A DNA stretch of 64,000 nucleotides from Bacillus sp. (in: firmicutes) (GTDB lineage Bacteria; Bacillota; Bacilli; Bacillales; JACDOC01), in the NCBI GenBank assembly GCA_017656295.1, contig JACDOC010000005.1, positions 1 through 64,000 of the forward strand. The letters run 5' to 3'. The translations under genes and the position numbers were made by a program. The first letter of the stretch is position 1. Every line of letters starts with the position of its first letter. This document shows positions 44,102 through 53,511 of this stretch, in pieces. The notes beneath the pieces are model-generated. The model was not told the DNA's origin. It did not search any database and saw only the letters and a program-made list of their open reading frames with translations.

Positions 44102-44422
44102 TTAACTTATAAAAAAATAACGAGTGAACATTCCGATTATTACTCCTATGACAACAGAAGGAAGAAATTTTTTGATTATCTTAATGGTAATCGCTGTGGA
44201 AAGACAGCCTATAAGAACCGGAAATGAAATATGTAGTTGTCCATCTGTAGGTATGAAGATTTGTTTGATGATCAGTGCCGATATAATTCCAACAGGAACA
44301 TAAGTAAAATATAAACGCAAGGTAGGACTCATCTTTCGTCTGGCCATGATTTCAACGCCGATGAAACGTGATAGATAGGTAGAAACAGCTAGTAATCCGA
44401 TTAAAATCCAATGATTAACCAT
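44102..44422 (-). CDS. azlD: AzlD family branched-chain amino acid export subunit
   Basis: The 106-residue protein with four hydrophobic helices has the AzlD pattern (TYLSRFIGVEIMARRKMSPTL, YVPVGIISALI). With AzlC it forms a two-part exporter of branched-chain or related amino acids. It overlaps azlC by 8 bases. Confidence 0.88.
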   Translation of the reverse strand: MVNHWILIGLLAVSTYLSRFIGVEIMARRKMSPTLRLYFTYVPVGIISALIIKQIFIPTDGQLHISFPVLIGCLSTAITIKIIKKFLPSVVIGVIIGMFTRYFFIS

Positions 44423-45104
44423 CTTGGGACCTCCTCTTTACATAAAGACCCACTAGCGGTGACAACACACCAGCCATCATAATCGTCAATTCATTACCCG
44501 GTATGAAATACTCGAGCCCAATGGCTATGACGACAGCAATGAGCGCCGTTGCAATTACTGGTTTTTCTTTTAAACTAGGGATAAGAAGTGCTGCAAAAGT
44601 AATCGGAAACGCTAAGTCTAATCCCCATTTTTGAGGATCAACTTGGTTTCCAATTAAAGCTCCGATAAGCGAAGAGAAAAACCAAGCCACATAGAACGTA
44701 CCAACAACGATCCCAAAATAAAGAGGGTCCGGTCCATATTTTTTAAACCTTGAACTCCCTAAAACTAACGTTTCATCGGATACACCAAAAGATAACAACC
44801 ACCTCCACCTCTTAGCAGGTGCAAGACCTTCGGCAAGGGCAGCTCCGTATAACAAATTGCGTAAATTTAACAAAACGGAGGTAAAAAGAACACTTGTTAG
44901 ATTTGCGCCCGCCGTCAACATAGCAACGGTTACCAGTTGTACGGACCCGGAAAACACCAACAACGACATGACCACTGCACTCACCCAATTAATATTGGCT
45001 TGAGTGGCGAGTACACCATAAGATAAACCATACGCCGCAATCGCGATTGCAAGTGGTAAAGATTCCGTAAAACCCGTTTTGATCGTTTGTTTTTTTACAT
45101 CCAC
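44415..45104 (-). CDS. azlC: AzlC family branched-chain amino acid permease
   Basis: The 229-residue protein has about seven membrane segments with the family stretches ESLPLAIAIAAYGLSYGVLA and LLNLRNLLYGAAL and DETLVL. It is the large partner of AzlD. The gene is divergent from an XRE-cupin regulator, as with many azlC loci. Confidence 0.9.
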   Translation of the reverse strand: MDVKKQTIKTGFTESLPLAIAIAAYGLSYGVLATQANINWVSAVVMSLLVFSGSVQLVTVAMLTAGANLTSVLFTSVLLNLRNLLYGAALAEGLAPAKRWRWLLSFGVSDETLVLGSSRFKKYGPDPLYFGIVVGTFYVAWFFSSLIGALIGNQVDPQKWGLDLAFPITFAALLIPSLKEKPVIATALIAVVIAIGLEYFIPGNELTIMMAGVLSPLVGLYVKRRSQDG

Positions 45105-45222
45105 CTTTCTAGAACCCCCCTATTCTGATGTTGCTAATAGTATACAAAACAATCCATCCCCTTCCGTTTGGTGTGAGAAAAAAATTAGGAAAGAAAATTA
45201 TGTAAAATTAACGTTGAAGTGG

Positions 45223-45252
45223 TATAATAAATTTAACTTTTAGTTTATTATA
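45223..45252. promoter_or_regulatory. Inverted repeat between azlC and its regulator
   Basis: TATAATAAA and TTTATTATA form 9-bp arms 12 bases apart, centred in the divergent intergenic region about 50 bases before the regulator start. It is a plausible operator of the XRE-cupin protein. The arm TATAAT may also serve as a -10 box. Confidence 0.55.
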
Positions 45253-45301
45253 ATATACTAAAAATTAAAAAAACACCATTTTTTAAACGAAGGTGGAAAA
45301 A

Positions 45302-45877
45302 ATGAACTTAGATCACACGTGGGAAGAAAGAAATGTAGGGAAGCTTATCGGGTCCAACCTGCGGCAATTCCGGGTAAGTAAAGGAATCAGCATAGAGGCC
45401 TTGGCCAAGCAAATCGGGGTCAGTAAATTAACATTAATCAAGATTGAACACGGGGAAGCCAATCCTACATTGTCCGTCATCTGGAAAATCGCAAATGGTC
45501 TACAGATCCCAATTACCGCTCTATTGTCGATCGAATCGGATGTCTCCATCTCCCGGAAGAAGGATGGACTGAAACTCACAAGTTCGAACGACGTTTTTGT
45601 CGTTGAGCCAATGTTTCGTTCTCATGGCTTGATGGAGCTTTATCGAGGATACCTACAGCCTCATGGGGAATATGTCTCGGAACCCCACCAACCGGGGGTA
45701 ATGGAATTTGTGACCGTTATGTCCGGCCAATTAACAGTGGAAGTGGACGGCGAAACTTATCACTTGGATGAGTACGATTCCATTCGTTTTAAAGGGGATC
45801 GTCCTCATAGGTATACGAACCCCTCCTCCTCCTTAACGATATTGCACTTTGTTATTTCATATAATAATCCATTGTAA
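45302..45877 (+). CDS. XRE-cupin transcriptional regulator
   Basis: The 191-residue protein has an N-terminal XRE helix-turn-helix (about 14-70, LAKQIGVSKLTLIKIEHGEANPTL) and a C-terminal cupin domain (about 115-190, with PHQPGVMEFVTVMSGQLTVEVDGE). It probably controls azlCD, its divergent neighbours, in response to a small ligand. The ATG at 45302 follows GAAGGTGG; an in-frame GTG at 45293 lies within that site. Confidence 0.88.
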   Translation: MNLDHTWEERNVGKLIGSNLRQFRVSKGISIEALAKQIGVSKLTLIKIEHGEANPTLSVIWKIANGLQIPITALLSIESDVSISRKKDGLKLTSSNDVFVVEPMFRSHGLMELYRGYLQPHGEYVSEPHQPGVMEFVTVMSGQLTVEVDGETYHLDEYDSIRFKGDRPHRYTNPSSSLTILHFVISYNNPL

Positions 45878-45956
45878 AACTTAACGTTTACCTCTTCTTG
45901 TGAACAATTCTGTAAAACAAGATTTTTCGAGTGATGACAGTAAAGGTTTGCCATAA

Positions 45957-45998
45957 AACGACCATGCACGTTCAATCAATCGAACGTGCATGGTCGTT
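45957..45998. terminator. Bidirectional terminator between the regulator and doxX
   Basis: A 17-bp perfect stem (AACGACCATGCACGTTC with its complement) has an 8-base loop. It separates two convergent genes. Confidence 0.85.
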
Positions 45999-46007
45999 CG
46001 TAAAAAG

Positions 46008-46532
46008 TTAGGAAGTTGCTGCTATTTTTTGACGCGGTCCTTTGTGTCCTTTATGATGATGATGGAAATATTTATGAATATACGGCATGACCCATTTATC
46101 TAATCCGAATTTTCCGGCATTTGCACCGGCGACAAGAATGAAAAATGTAAGCAAGATCATTTGCGGGTTCGTACTTGTTGTGCCTGAAAACATAAACGCA
46201 AAGTTCATTACGGCTCCCATCAGTGCTGAAAACGTTGTGAATAAACCGAGAAGCAACGCAATCCCTACTAACACTTCACCCCACGGTACTAATACGTTAA
46301 ACAACCCTACATTTGGCAAGGCAACGTTTTCGATAAATGAAGCCCACCAGCTTTGCACTGCCGGATGTTCTCCCGAAGCTTTCGCAAGCGCCCCTTTTAA
46401 AAATCCTGTCGCATCAAACCCACCTGTAATTTTATGCAAACCTGCTGTAAACCAAGCATATCCAAGATATAACCGAAAAAACATTAACATCGCAGCTGCA
46501 CTAACATGTTCCCTCAACCATTGGACTACCAT
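46008..46532 (-). CDS. DoxX family membrane protein
   Basis: The 174-residue protein has four membrane helices with the DoxX patterns MFFRLYLGYAWFTAGLHKI and VPWGEVLVGIALLLGLFT. It belongs to the thiosulfate:quinone oxidoreductase-subunit-like DoxX group, whose role in Bacilli is unclear. The C-terminus is rich in histidine (YFHHHHKGHKG). Confidence 0.88.
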   Translation of the reverse strand: MVVQWLREHVSAAAMLMFFRLYLGYAWFTAGLHKITGGFDATGFLKGALAKASGEHPAVQSWWASFIENVALPNVGLFNVLVPWGEVLVGIALLLGLFTTFSALMGAVMNFAFMFSGTTSTNPQMILLTFFILVAGANAGKFGLDKWVMPYIHKYFHHHHKGHKGPRQKIAATS

Positions 46533-46820
46533 CTTTTACTCCCCCTTACTTGTTTTATTCTTCCTTACACTTATATCGTAGCGCTTTTTTCTGTAATTGA
46601 GTCGACTTTGCTCAACATTTCACAAATTATTAATAAAGTCTATACAAATTTGGTAAAGTTAACAAAATGGCTTGACGATTCCATGCGGCCATCTCAAGAG
46701 CATAAAAAAATCCACTTTCCCTCATCTCGAGCGAAAGCAGATTTTGCTGCTTCAGGTAATCGATTACGCTCTAGTCAGATTTCCAAACCTTTAAGAATTC
46801 ATTGTCACTGTAGTTCTACA

Positions 46821-46851
46821 TTAGCGAACAGTACCTGGCACAGTTCGCTAA
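46821..46851. repeat. REP-like palindrome downstream of jetD
   Basis: TTAGCGAAC and GTTCGCTAA flank a GTACC-T-GGCAC core, giving a 31-bp near-palindrome with two mismatched pairs. The core read on the other strand, GTGCCAGGTAC, is close to the GTGCCAGGCAC elements at 55392 and 56657. Confidence 0.65.
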
Positions 46852-46875
46852 ACGAATGGGAACAGAAATTGCAAA

Positions 46876-48180
46876 TCATTGTTTGTAGTAATCGCTCATA
46901 TGGCGATAAATATCTTCATAAAGCTTCATCAGGATTTCTTCTTGATACCCCGCTTTTTTCATTTTCCGTATTTTCTCTTTGACCGGCTGCAATTCTTCTA
47001 ACGTAACGGATTCTAATTTCGCTACTCGGTCTTCCGACAGCAAAACTTCTGGTGATGATGCCAAGTAATCTTCTAATTGGAAATACCATAAATGAATATG
47101 CTCTTGATTCCGCTCCTTTAATCGCTGCGCCATTTTTAATCCTTCAGGATCGAAATCTCCTGAATAATAAATATGACATCCTTCTTTGATGAGCAAGTCT
47201 ATTAAAATCAGTGACGCCAGTTTAAATTGCCCGTTTGTACAAATCATCGGCGGAAAATCGTCAAGAAAAAAATCCAACAAAGCCGAAAAAACGCCAGAGT
47301 TCTCAACGACAAATACGGTTTGCCCCTTTTCCGGATATGCACGCTTTAACTTTAATATTTCACGCAATGGCACATTGAGTACCGAATTTGTTTTTACAGC
47401 AGAAGAAAACACAGGATGAATTCCCTGTTCCGCTTCCGCCAAAATACCCGCGCACGTCACAAAGTTTAATATCTCTTCCCGTAAAATACCGAATGATTGA
47501 AGGAGCTCATTAACTTCCTCAACTGAGGATAAGTCATAATCTTGATCAGAATAAAATTGAAGTGCATGAAGAAATACTTTTCCTTGAAACGTATGCAAAT
47601 CAAATGCGTGCGGGTCTTTTAACACTTTTTGCGAAAAAATCGAAAGGCGTTCATATTCACCTTTTTTCGGCAAATGGTGAAGTGCCGTGCACACATTCTT
47701 TAACACCGTTTCCAAATTTTCCCAATCTTGCGAATAGGCGATATGAATAAATCGGTTTTGGGGAGCCGCTTCAGCTAAAGAAGACAGCAACCTCGCTTGT
47801 TCAGGATATTGATGAATAAGGATTTGAAAAAATTCCTCTTTTTTCTTCCGATCTGTTTCCTTCTTCTCTTGATTGGTGGTGATGTCTTCACCAAAATAAC
47901 TCTCAAGTAATGTAACGAACGGTATACCGGCAAAGCGCGTTTTCTCTAATTGTTCGGTAAATATCTTCAATGAAACTGAAGGAGAAGTTTCTTGATGAAA
48001 ATCCTTCCCAAAAAAAGCTCCGATCGCTTCTTTTTCTTCAAATGAAAAACCGTCTAATTTGACCGTTCCTCCAACTCTCCCGAGTGATTGGTATTTCTTT
48101 TTCATTAGCAAAAAAAGACGGTGAAAACCAGGTTCACCGCGAAAAAACGCAACAGCTTCCGCTATTTTTTGTTCCAACAA
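46876..48180 (-). CDS. jetD: Wadjet type II JetD, Toprim nuclease subunit
   Basis: JetD is the subunit that cuts plasmid DNA in the Wadjet anti-plasmid system. The 434-residue protein has an N-terminal arm domain and a C-terminal Toprim fold with the glutamate in VFVVENSGVF and the DxD in YSGDFDPEGLKMA, as in DUF2399 (TIGR02679) proteins. All catalytic acids are present. It starts with TTG 12 bases after jetC, behind AGAGGATGG. Confidence 0.9.
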   Translation of the reverse strand: MLEQKIAEAVAFFRGEPGFHRLFLLMKKKYQSLGRVGGTVKLDGFSFEEKEAIGAFFGKDFHQETSPSVSLKIFTEQLEKTRFAGIPFVTLLESYFGEDITTNQEKKETDRKKKEEFFQILIHQYPEQARLLSSLAEAAPQNRFIHIAYSQDWENLETVLKNVCTALHHLPKKGEYERLSIFSQKVLKDPHAFDLHTFQGKVFLHALQFYSDQDYDLSSVEEVNELLQSFGILREEILNFVTCAGILAEAEQGIHPVFSSAVKTNSVLNVPLREILKLKRAYPEKGQTVFVVENSGVFSALLDFFLDDFPPMICTNGQFKLASLILIDLLIKEGCHIYYSGDFDPEGLKMAQRLKERNQEHIHLWYFQLEDYLASSPEVLLSEDRVAKLESVTLEELQPVKEKIRKMKKAGYQEEILMKLYEDIYRHMSDYYKQ

Positions 48181-48192
48181 AAACCATCCTCT

Positions 48193-51100
48193 CTATATGG
48201 ATGATGCTAAAGTAAATTCTTCATCCGGATTTGTCGCAAGTCGTTTCACCTTTCCGTCCCAATGATAACGTATAACCGTTACGAACGGAGCATTTTTCGG
48301 GCGGACTAATTCACATATAGAAAGCGCTGGTACCGTATCATAGTCTCCCCAAAGTGCTTGTGAGTTCATGATATAGTTGAAACCAAGCTCTTCGACTAAC
48401 GCGAACATATCACGTATGTTGTTTTCATCCACGCCGGCAAACGCTTCATCTAACGAAATAATATATGGAGCATCCTCTGCCGCCTCTTGATAACGTGAAT
48501 ATGCCGCAGCAAAAAGTGGAATATACATCGCCATAGCCTTTTCTCCGCCGCTAAATTTATAAAACTTTTGGTTTGTTAATTCCCGCTTCGGTTCATTTGT
48601 TTTTTGGTAATAAAGGGTAAACGAGAACCACTTTCGGTAATCGAGCACTTCTTTAATGACTTGGTGCAGCGTATTGCCTTGCCCACGTTCTTCAAGCATT
48701 TCTCTCGCCCGATTTATTTTTGAGCGGAAATGAAGCGTAACCCGCTGTAAGTCTTCTTCCTTCAAAAGCCGCGAATTCATTCGCAACAATTCGACTAAAT
48801 CTTTCGTGTCCATTTCTTCTTCGGTTTCCGCTGTTTTCGGCTTCCATTGAATTGAAAATGTCAGACCGGAAGAAGTATCACGTTTTTCCATTAAAGCGTT
48901 CATATCTTTTACCCAGCGTTCAGCACGCTGTATGCGGCTTCGCAATATTCGTCCGATCGTTTTCAAAATAATGTCTTCGTACAATTCGCGATCCTGTTCG
49001 TTAATATATTCTTTTTGCAGCAAAATATCTTTTTCAATCTCTTCTAACACATAATATGGTGTGACGCGTTGACCTTTATAATCAAGCAAAATGATGATAC
49101 GTCCTGCTTTTTCCTTCCAATCGTTCGCTTTCAGCTCCGCTTCTTCATCTAACGAAAACTGGATAAAAGGATCTTGTTTGCTCCATTTCGCAGGTTCCTG
49201 TGTCGGCCGATATTCGATTAAATTTGGTAGTTCTTTGAAAAATATTCGGTTTAATTGGTCGTTGACAAAAGATCGTGTATTCTCTTTTAATACAGAATCA
49301 AATTTCTTGGTAATAGCCATTGCTTTGTGCAAAAGCGAACCTGTTTTATTCTCGTCAATAAACACTAGTCCTCGTTCCAATTCTTGTGAAAACAGCTCTT
49401 CCCATGCTTGGGCAAGAACCTTTGCAAATTCCAGTTTTCTCTCTAAACTACTTAACTTGCTTTCCATGTTTGAAAGCTGATTCCTTATACCTTCTTGCTT
49501 CTTAATTTTCTCAGGAATTTCCGTTGTTAAAAACGTTAATCGTTCTCGAATCCGTTGAATCTCTTGACGAATATGTTCCGCTCCCATTTTCGTTAACATC
49601 GATTCGATATGCTCAAGTTCAAGTGATACCCGCTGTTGTTGATCAAGAAGAACGTTGAATTCACCTTTCGCATCGTCCATTTCGCTTTGTACCGTTTCAA
49701 GCTGATCTATTAAATTTTTGATCATTTCACTGGTGTTGACGATGTTTCCATGCGTAATTTGTATCTCATTTAACTCTTTCAAATATGTTCCCATAAAAGA
49801 CAAAGCATCTTCGTACCCTTTTTTTGAATATTCCAGGTCAAGTCCTTCTGTCTTACTGCGTAAAGTATGTTTGATTTGTTGCCACTTTCGAGCAATTTGC
49901 CCTAATTTTTCATTTTTCTTTTCTGTTTCTTTTTCTTTGCTCTCTGCCTTAAGTTTCGTTTTCTTCCACTGGTCATAGGCATATTTGACATTTTGGTCAG
50001 ATGGAAACGATTGAAACCCTTCCGTAATGTGGCGGATTCGTTGTTCCACTGCCGCGAGCTGCTCTCGTTTTTCTTTAAGTTGAGTGTTTAAATGCCATAA
50101 TTCTTCCTCAAATTGCTGAATTTTTTCAAGACGCAGCCGCTTCCGTGCAGCTCGTCCAATATATTTCGCCTTTTCCCTTTCGGGGGCATGTCCTTTTAAT
50201 AGTCCAAGGGAATATTGTCCGGCTTCGTTAATGACAAAATATTCGTTTCCTTGCTGTTCGTCCGATACGATTATACTTCGTAATACCGCTTCAATTTTTT
50301 CTTTAGAAACACCACTGTCATTCTCTAAATCAGGTTTTAAATAATCCGCCAGCGTATGTGCCATCATTGCTGGGTTTGGCGTAATCACTCGATCATATTG
50401 GATATCTAATTCCGCTTCCACAATTAAAGCGTCGAGCAATCCAGCATGATTTAATGTAGATTCGATCCGTTCCCGTAACTCTTCGGACACTTGCTCTTGA
50501 AACTCCACCGCCGCATAAAACGGAACAAAAGGTATTCCTTTTTCTTTTAGCGACGCCCTTGTTTGCACCGTTTGCATGTCTCGTTCTGGTTCTGGATCTT
50601 TTTGTTCCTTCCAATAGCGCAATTTTTCTTCCGTTTCACGGATTTCATTTTCTAGCAATTTCATTTCATGTTGTTGTTTAATTTTTTCTGCTTTCCACTT
50701 TTCGATTGATTGATAATATTGATCTGTAAACGGTTGTTTCACTTCTTCAAAATGATAGCGCTCATAAAGCTCATTCAACCGCTGCAAAAATACTTGAAAC
50801 GTTTCGTCATCCGCCTTTATATCTGGAAACATTTTGCTCCATTCAAACACATTTTCCTGCAAACGTGATTTTTCATCTTCAAACAGCTCGTGCCATTTTT
50901 TCTCTTCATTCTTTAGTTGATCTAATTCACGGTTTAATTCGCCGAGCTCTTTATACGTTTCTTCATAACGGATTTGAATGTCATCATGTTCCTTCCATAG
51001 ACTGTTAATTTGCTCCAACCTTTCAAAATGCGCACTAGCTTCCCGTTTCCATACGGTAAAATCAAATTCATGTTCTCGATTCCGCTGAAAATCCTCTTCG

Positions 51101-52350
51101 TTGATTGTATGCTCTGAAAAAGAGCTTTCTAACGCATCGCTCCGCATCATATCTAACTGTTCTACTAGCTTTTTCGATAACTGATGGAAACGTTCTTCAT
51201 ACGTGTTTAAGTTTTGTTCGATTTTCCGTTCTTGCTCCCGTTTTTCCTCTACAAACCTTTCTTTCTTTTTGATCTGATCATTTATATTTTTCAGATGTTT
51301 CTCTGTTTCATTCCGCTTTTCTTCCGTCTGAAACACTTCATGATTTGATAAATCAAGTTCCATTTTACGCAGTACTTCTTGTTCATTCGTTAATTGTTGG
51401 ATCTCTGCTTTCAATGTTGTTTGCATGTCCTCATATTCTCGCTGCTGCTTTTCTAACTGCTCTTTTTCTTCCTTCAACTTTTTAAAGCTTTTTTCCGATT
51501 TTAAATATTCATTCGCTTTTTCAGCCAACATATATTCATTATAAGTCGAATAGTGCTGGCAAAGTTTCTTGAGAGCTCGCTCGTCTTTTTCAAGTTGTTC
51601 TAACTGTTGTTTTGCCTGATCCATGTTTTCTATCGTTTCTGACAAGTGGCGCAGCTCTTCATCGGTAAGCGCCGGCAGCGAGCTTTCTAATATTTCGTAG
51701 ATCACGGTTGGTTTAAAATCTTTTGAAAGCTTCGGACTGCGTAATTGAATGAGTAATTCAATCAGTTCGTGGAACGCATCCAAGGACTCGAATCGGAAAA
51801 TATGTTTATTCACTAACTCCATATATTCACTTTGCGAATCAACAACCGTTCCACCCTCACTAATAACATTGATTAACTCCCGTTTGGTTAAAGGGATTTT
51901 TTGCGTTTCTCCACCTGTCTTTTCTATTTTATATAAACGCAAGTCTTTTCCGATGCGTCGATTGTCAAAAATGACAAATCCCCAAAAATCCATTTTTTTC
52001 TGCCTTTTAGCCCGTAAACCGATGCCTGTAGTGATAAATTGGTCAGAGTTTTTCCTCTTATACTCTAAAAATAAATAACCTGTTCGTTCGTCCCTGTCGA
52101 CGACTTCTTTTTCCCCTAGCAAATAATCTTCCATCCTTCTGGCACGAGAACCGAACGGATCGAGTCGGTCAGGACTCTTTTTTCCATCAAGTAGAACAGG
52201 GAGAAAACTTTGCATCGTCACTGATTTGCCGGATCCATTGCTACCGCGCAATAAAAGCTTTCCGTCTGCAAAATGAAAATATTCTTCATCATAATACCAA
52301 AAATTTAACAGTCCCGCGCGATGTAACTCCCATTTATTCGTCATTTTCAT
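48193..52350 (-). CDS. jetC: Wadjet type II JetC, SMC-like ATPase
   Basis: JetC is the SMC-like motor that extrudes DNA loops and senses small circular DNA. The 1385-residue protein has Walker A GSNGSGKS at 36-43, long coiled-coil arms (about 240-560 and 740-1080), a hinge-like middle, and a C-terminal head with the signature FSGGEKAMAMY and Walker B IISLDEAFAGVD. The length and the start HRAGLLNFWYYDEEYF fit the TIGR02680 family that defines type II. It overlaps jetB by 17 bases. Nothing suggests damage. Confidence 0.93.
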   Translation of the reverse strand: MKMTNKWELHRAGLLNFWYYDEEYFHFADGKLLLRGSNGSGKSVTMQSFLPVLLDGKKSPDRLDPFGSRARRMEDYLLGEKEVVDRDERTGYLFLEYKRKNSDQFITTGIGLRAKRQKKMDFWGFVIFDNRRIGKDLRLYKIEKTGGETQKIPLTKRELINVISEGGTVVDSQSEYMELVNKHIFRFESLDAFHELIELLIQLRSPKLSKDFKPTVIYEILESSLPALTDEELRHLSETIENMDQAKQQLEQLEKDERALKKLCQHYSTYNEYMLAEKANEYLKSEKSFKKLKEEKEQLEKQQREYEDMQTTLKAEIQQLTNEQEVLRKMELDLSNHEVFQTEEKRNETEKHLKNINDQIKKKERFVEEKREQERKIEQNLNTYEERFHQLSKKLVEQLDMMRSDALESSFSEHTINEEDFQRNREHEFDFTVWKREASAHFERLEQINSLWKEHDDIQIRYEETYKELGELNRELDQLKNEEKKWHELFEDEKSRLQENVFEWSKMFPDIKADDETFQVFLQRLNELYERYHFEEVKQPFTDQYYQSIEKWKAEKIKQQHEMKLLENEIRETEEKLRYWKEQKDPEPERDMQTVQTRASLKEKGIPFVPFYAAVEFQEQVSEELRERIESTLNHAGLLDALIVEAELDIQYDRVITPNPAMMAHTLADYLKPDLENDSGVSKEKIEAVLRSIIVSDEQQGNEYFVINEAGQYSLGLLKGHAPEREKAKYIGRAARKRLRLEKIQQFEEELWHLNTQLKEKREQLAAVEQRIRHITEGFQSFPSDQNVKYAYDQWKKTKLKAESKEKETEKKNEKLGQIARKWQQIKHTLRSKTEGLDLEYSKKGYEDALSFMGTYLKELNEIQITHGNIVNTSEMIKNLIDQLETVQSEMDDAKGEFNVLLDQQQRVSLELEHIESMLTKMGAEHIRQEIQRIRERLTFLTTEIPEKIKKQEGIRNQLSNMESKLSSLERKLEFAKVLAQAWEELFSQELERGLVFIDENKTGSLLHKAMAITKKFDSVLKENTRSFVNDQLNRIFFKELPNLIEYRPTQEPAKWSKQDPFIQFSLDEEAELKANDWKEKAGRIIILLDYKGQRVTPYYVLEEIEKDILLQKEYINEQDRELYEDIILKTIGRILRSRIQRAERWVKDMNALMEKRDTSSGLTFSIQWKPKTAETEEEMDTKDLVELLRMNSRLLKEEDLQRVTLHFRSKINRAREMLEERGQGNTLHQVIKEVLDYRKWFSFTLYYQKTNEPKRELTNQKFYKFSGGEKAMAMYIPLFAAAYSRYQEAAEDAPYIISLDEAFAGVDENNIRDMFALVEELGFNYIMNSQALWGDYDTVPALSICELVRPKNAPFVTVIRYHWDGKVKRLATNPDEEFTLASSI

Positions 52351-53509
52351 TCGTTCCTTTCGTTAGAAAATCATCAGGATATGTTCCGATTAATCTTCCT
52401 AAAAGCGGGTATAAAATAATCATCCCGGTCTCCTTTTCTTGTTCGGCCATTTTCCAATCCTTTAAAGCATTCATTACCTCATTAGAAAGTTGAGTAATTG
52501 TCATGTCGCGGTATGTTTTGCTCCAACCTTCAGAAAATTCGTCACGACATTTTTTTAATAACCCTAAAAAATCATTTGGTGTTAAGTGGATTTTTCCGTA
52601 CTCATCAGGCATGTATACTTCAAGATGCTGGCGAACAATGTTAGAAAAATGAAGAATAATCTCTGAAGTACCTTTTTGATCTGGAAACAGCGTATATCGG
52701 CTTTGCCGTTCTGGTAAAGTTAAAAGTGCCGCATTTTTATAAAGTTCATAGCGAAAATCAGTGTGTTTTTCAAAATCTTCACGCAAGCGATGACGAAAGT
52801 TTCTTAAGTAATAAAAGTCTGGGTCGTCTTTTTGCATGCGATAAATGACCGGCGATAGAAAAAGTTGACGATAAATGCGATGTCGGCGATAATCTTGCGG
52901 AGATGCTTTCCATTCTTCTTCTAAAATTTCCTCTATTGTTTCATATTGAAAAAGATCTTTTGGATACGATCTCATAAAATAGCGGGATACAACGGGGACT
53001 TCATAGAGCGCTTCATGATCTTCTTTACTTGCAAACCCTTCAAGATCCCCGTCGACACGTTTTACGATACCGATTTGTTCAGACGTCTTGAGCACGCGAA
53101 TGAGCGATTTCCGATGCTGATAACTCGTCCAATCGATTGGCAGTTCCCCTGGATACAGCGCTTGAATCTCTTCGCATAAATCGGACAGAAGAAATTTCTC
53201 ATCTACGGCTTTGCTTTCTAAATATGCTAGCAAGCAGCAAAACAAGGCATAATCTAACATATCTTGAAATTCTTGAATACCCATCCAAGATTCAGGCTCA
53301 GCAGGGATTTTCTCGAGCTTAGCAAAATAGCGGTGAACGATCAGTCTGTATCCAAACTTTTCTTGCAAGTAACGTTTCAACACTTTTTCCCGCTCTCTAA
53401 TCTTTTGATAAAGCTCCGGTTGGTCTTCCCGCACAATCCAGAAGTTTTCAAACAGGGCAGTCATAGCTTCTTTCGCTTTTTCATCAAACCCTTGCTCTGT
53501 CTTTTCCAA
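52334..53509 (-). CDS. jetB: Wadjet type II JetB, kleisin-partner (KITE-like) subunit
   Basis: The 391-residue product fits the DUF2398 (TIGR02678) family, the winged-helix dimer subunit bound to the JetA kleisin in the JetABC complex. It has helical winged-helix segments such as FQDMLDYALFCCLLAYLE and conserved RYxLFPD-type residues near 290. A TTG start with GGGAGA upstream lies two bases after the jetA stop. Confidence 0.85.
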   Translation of the reverse strand: MEKTEQGFDEKAKEAMTALFENFWIVREDQPELYQKIREREKVLKRYLQEKFGYRLIVHRYFAKLEKIPAEPESWMGIQEFQDMLDYALFCCLLAYLESKAVDEKFLLSDLCEEIQALYPGELPIDWTSYQHRKSLIRVLKTSEQIGIVKRVDGDLEGFASKEDHEALYEVPVVSRYFMRSYPKDLFQYETIEEILEEEWKASPQDYRRHRIYRQLFLSPVIYRMQKDDPDFYYLRNFRHRLREDFEKHTDFRYELYKNAALLTLPERQSRYTLFPDQKGTSEIILHFSNIVRQHLEVYMPDEYGKIHLTPNDFLGLLKKCRDEFSEGWSKTYRDMTITQLSNEVMNALKDWKMAEQEKETGMIILYPLLGRLIGTYPDDFLTKGTNENDE

Positions 53510-53511
53510 CG

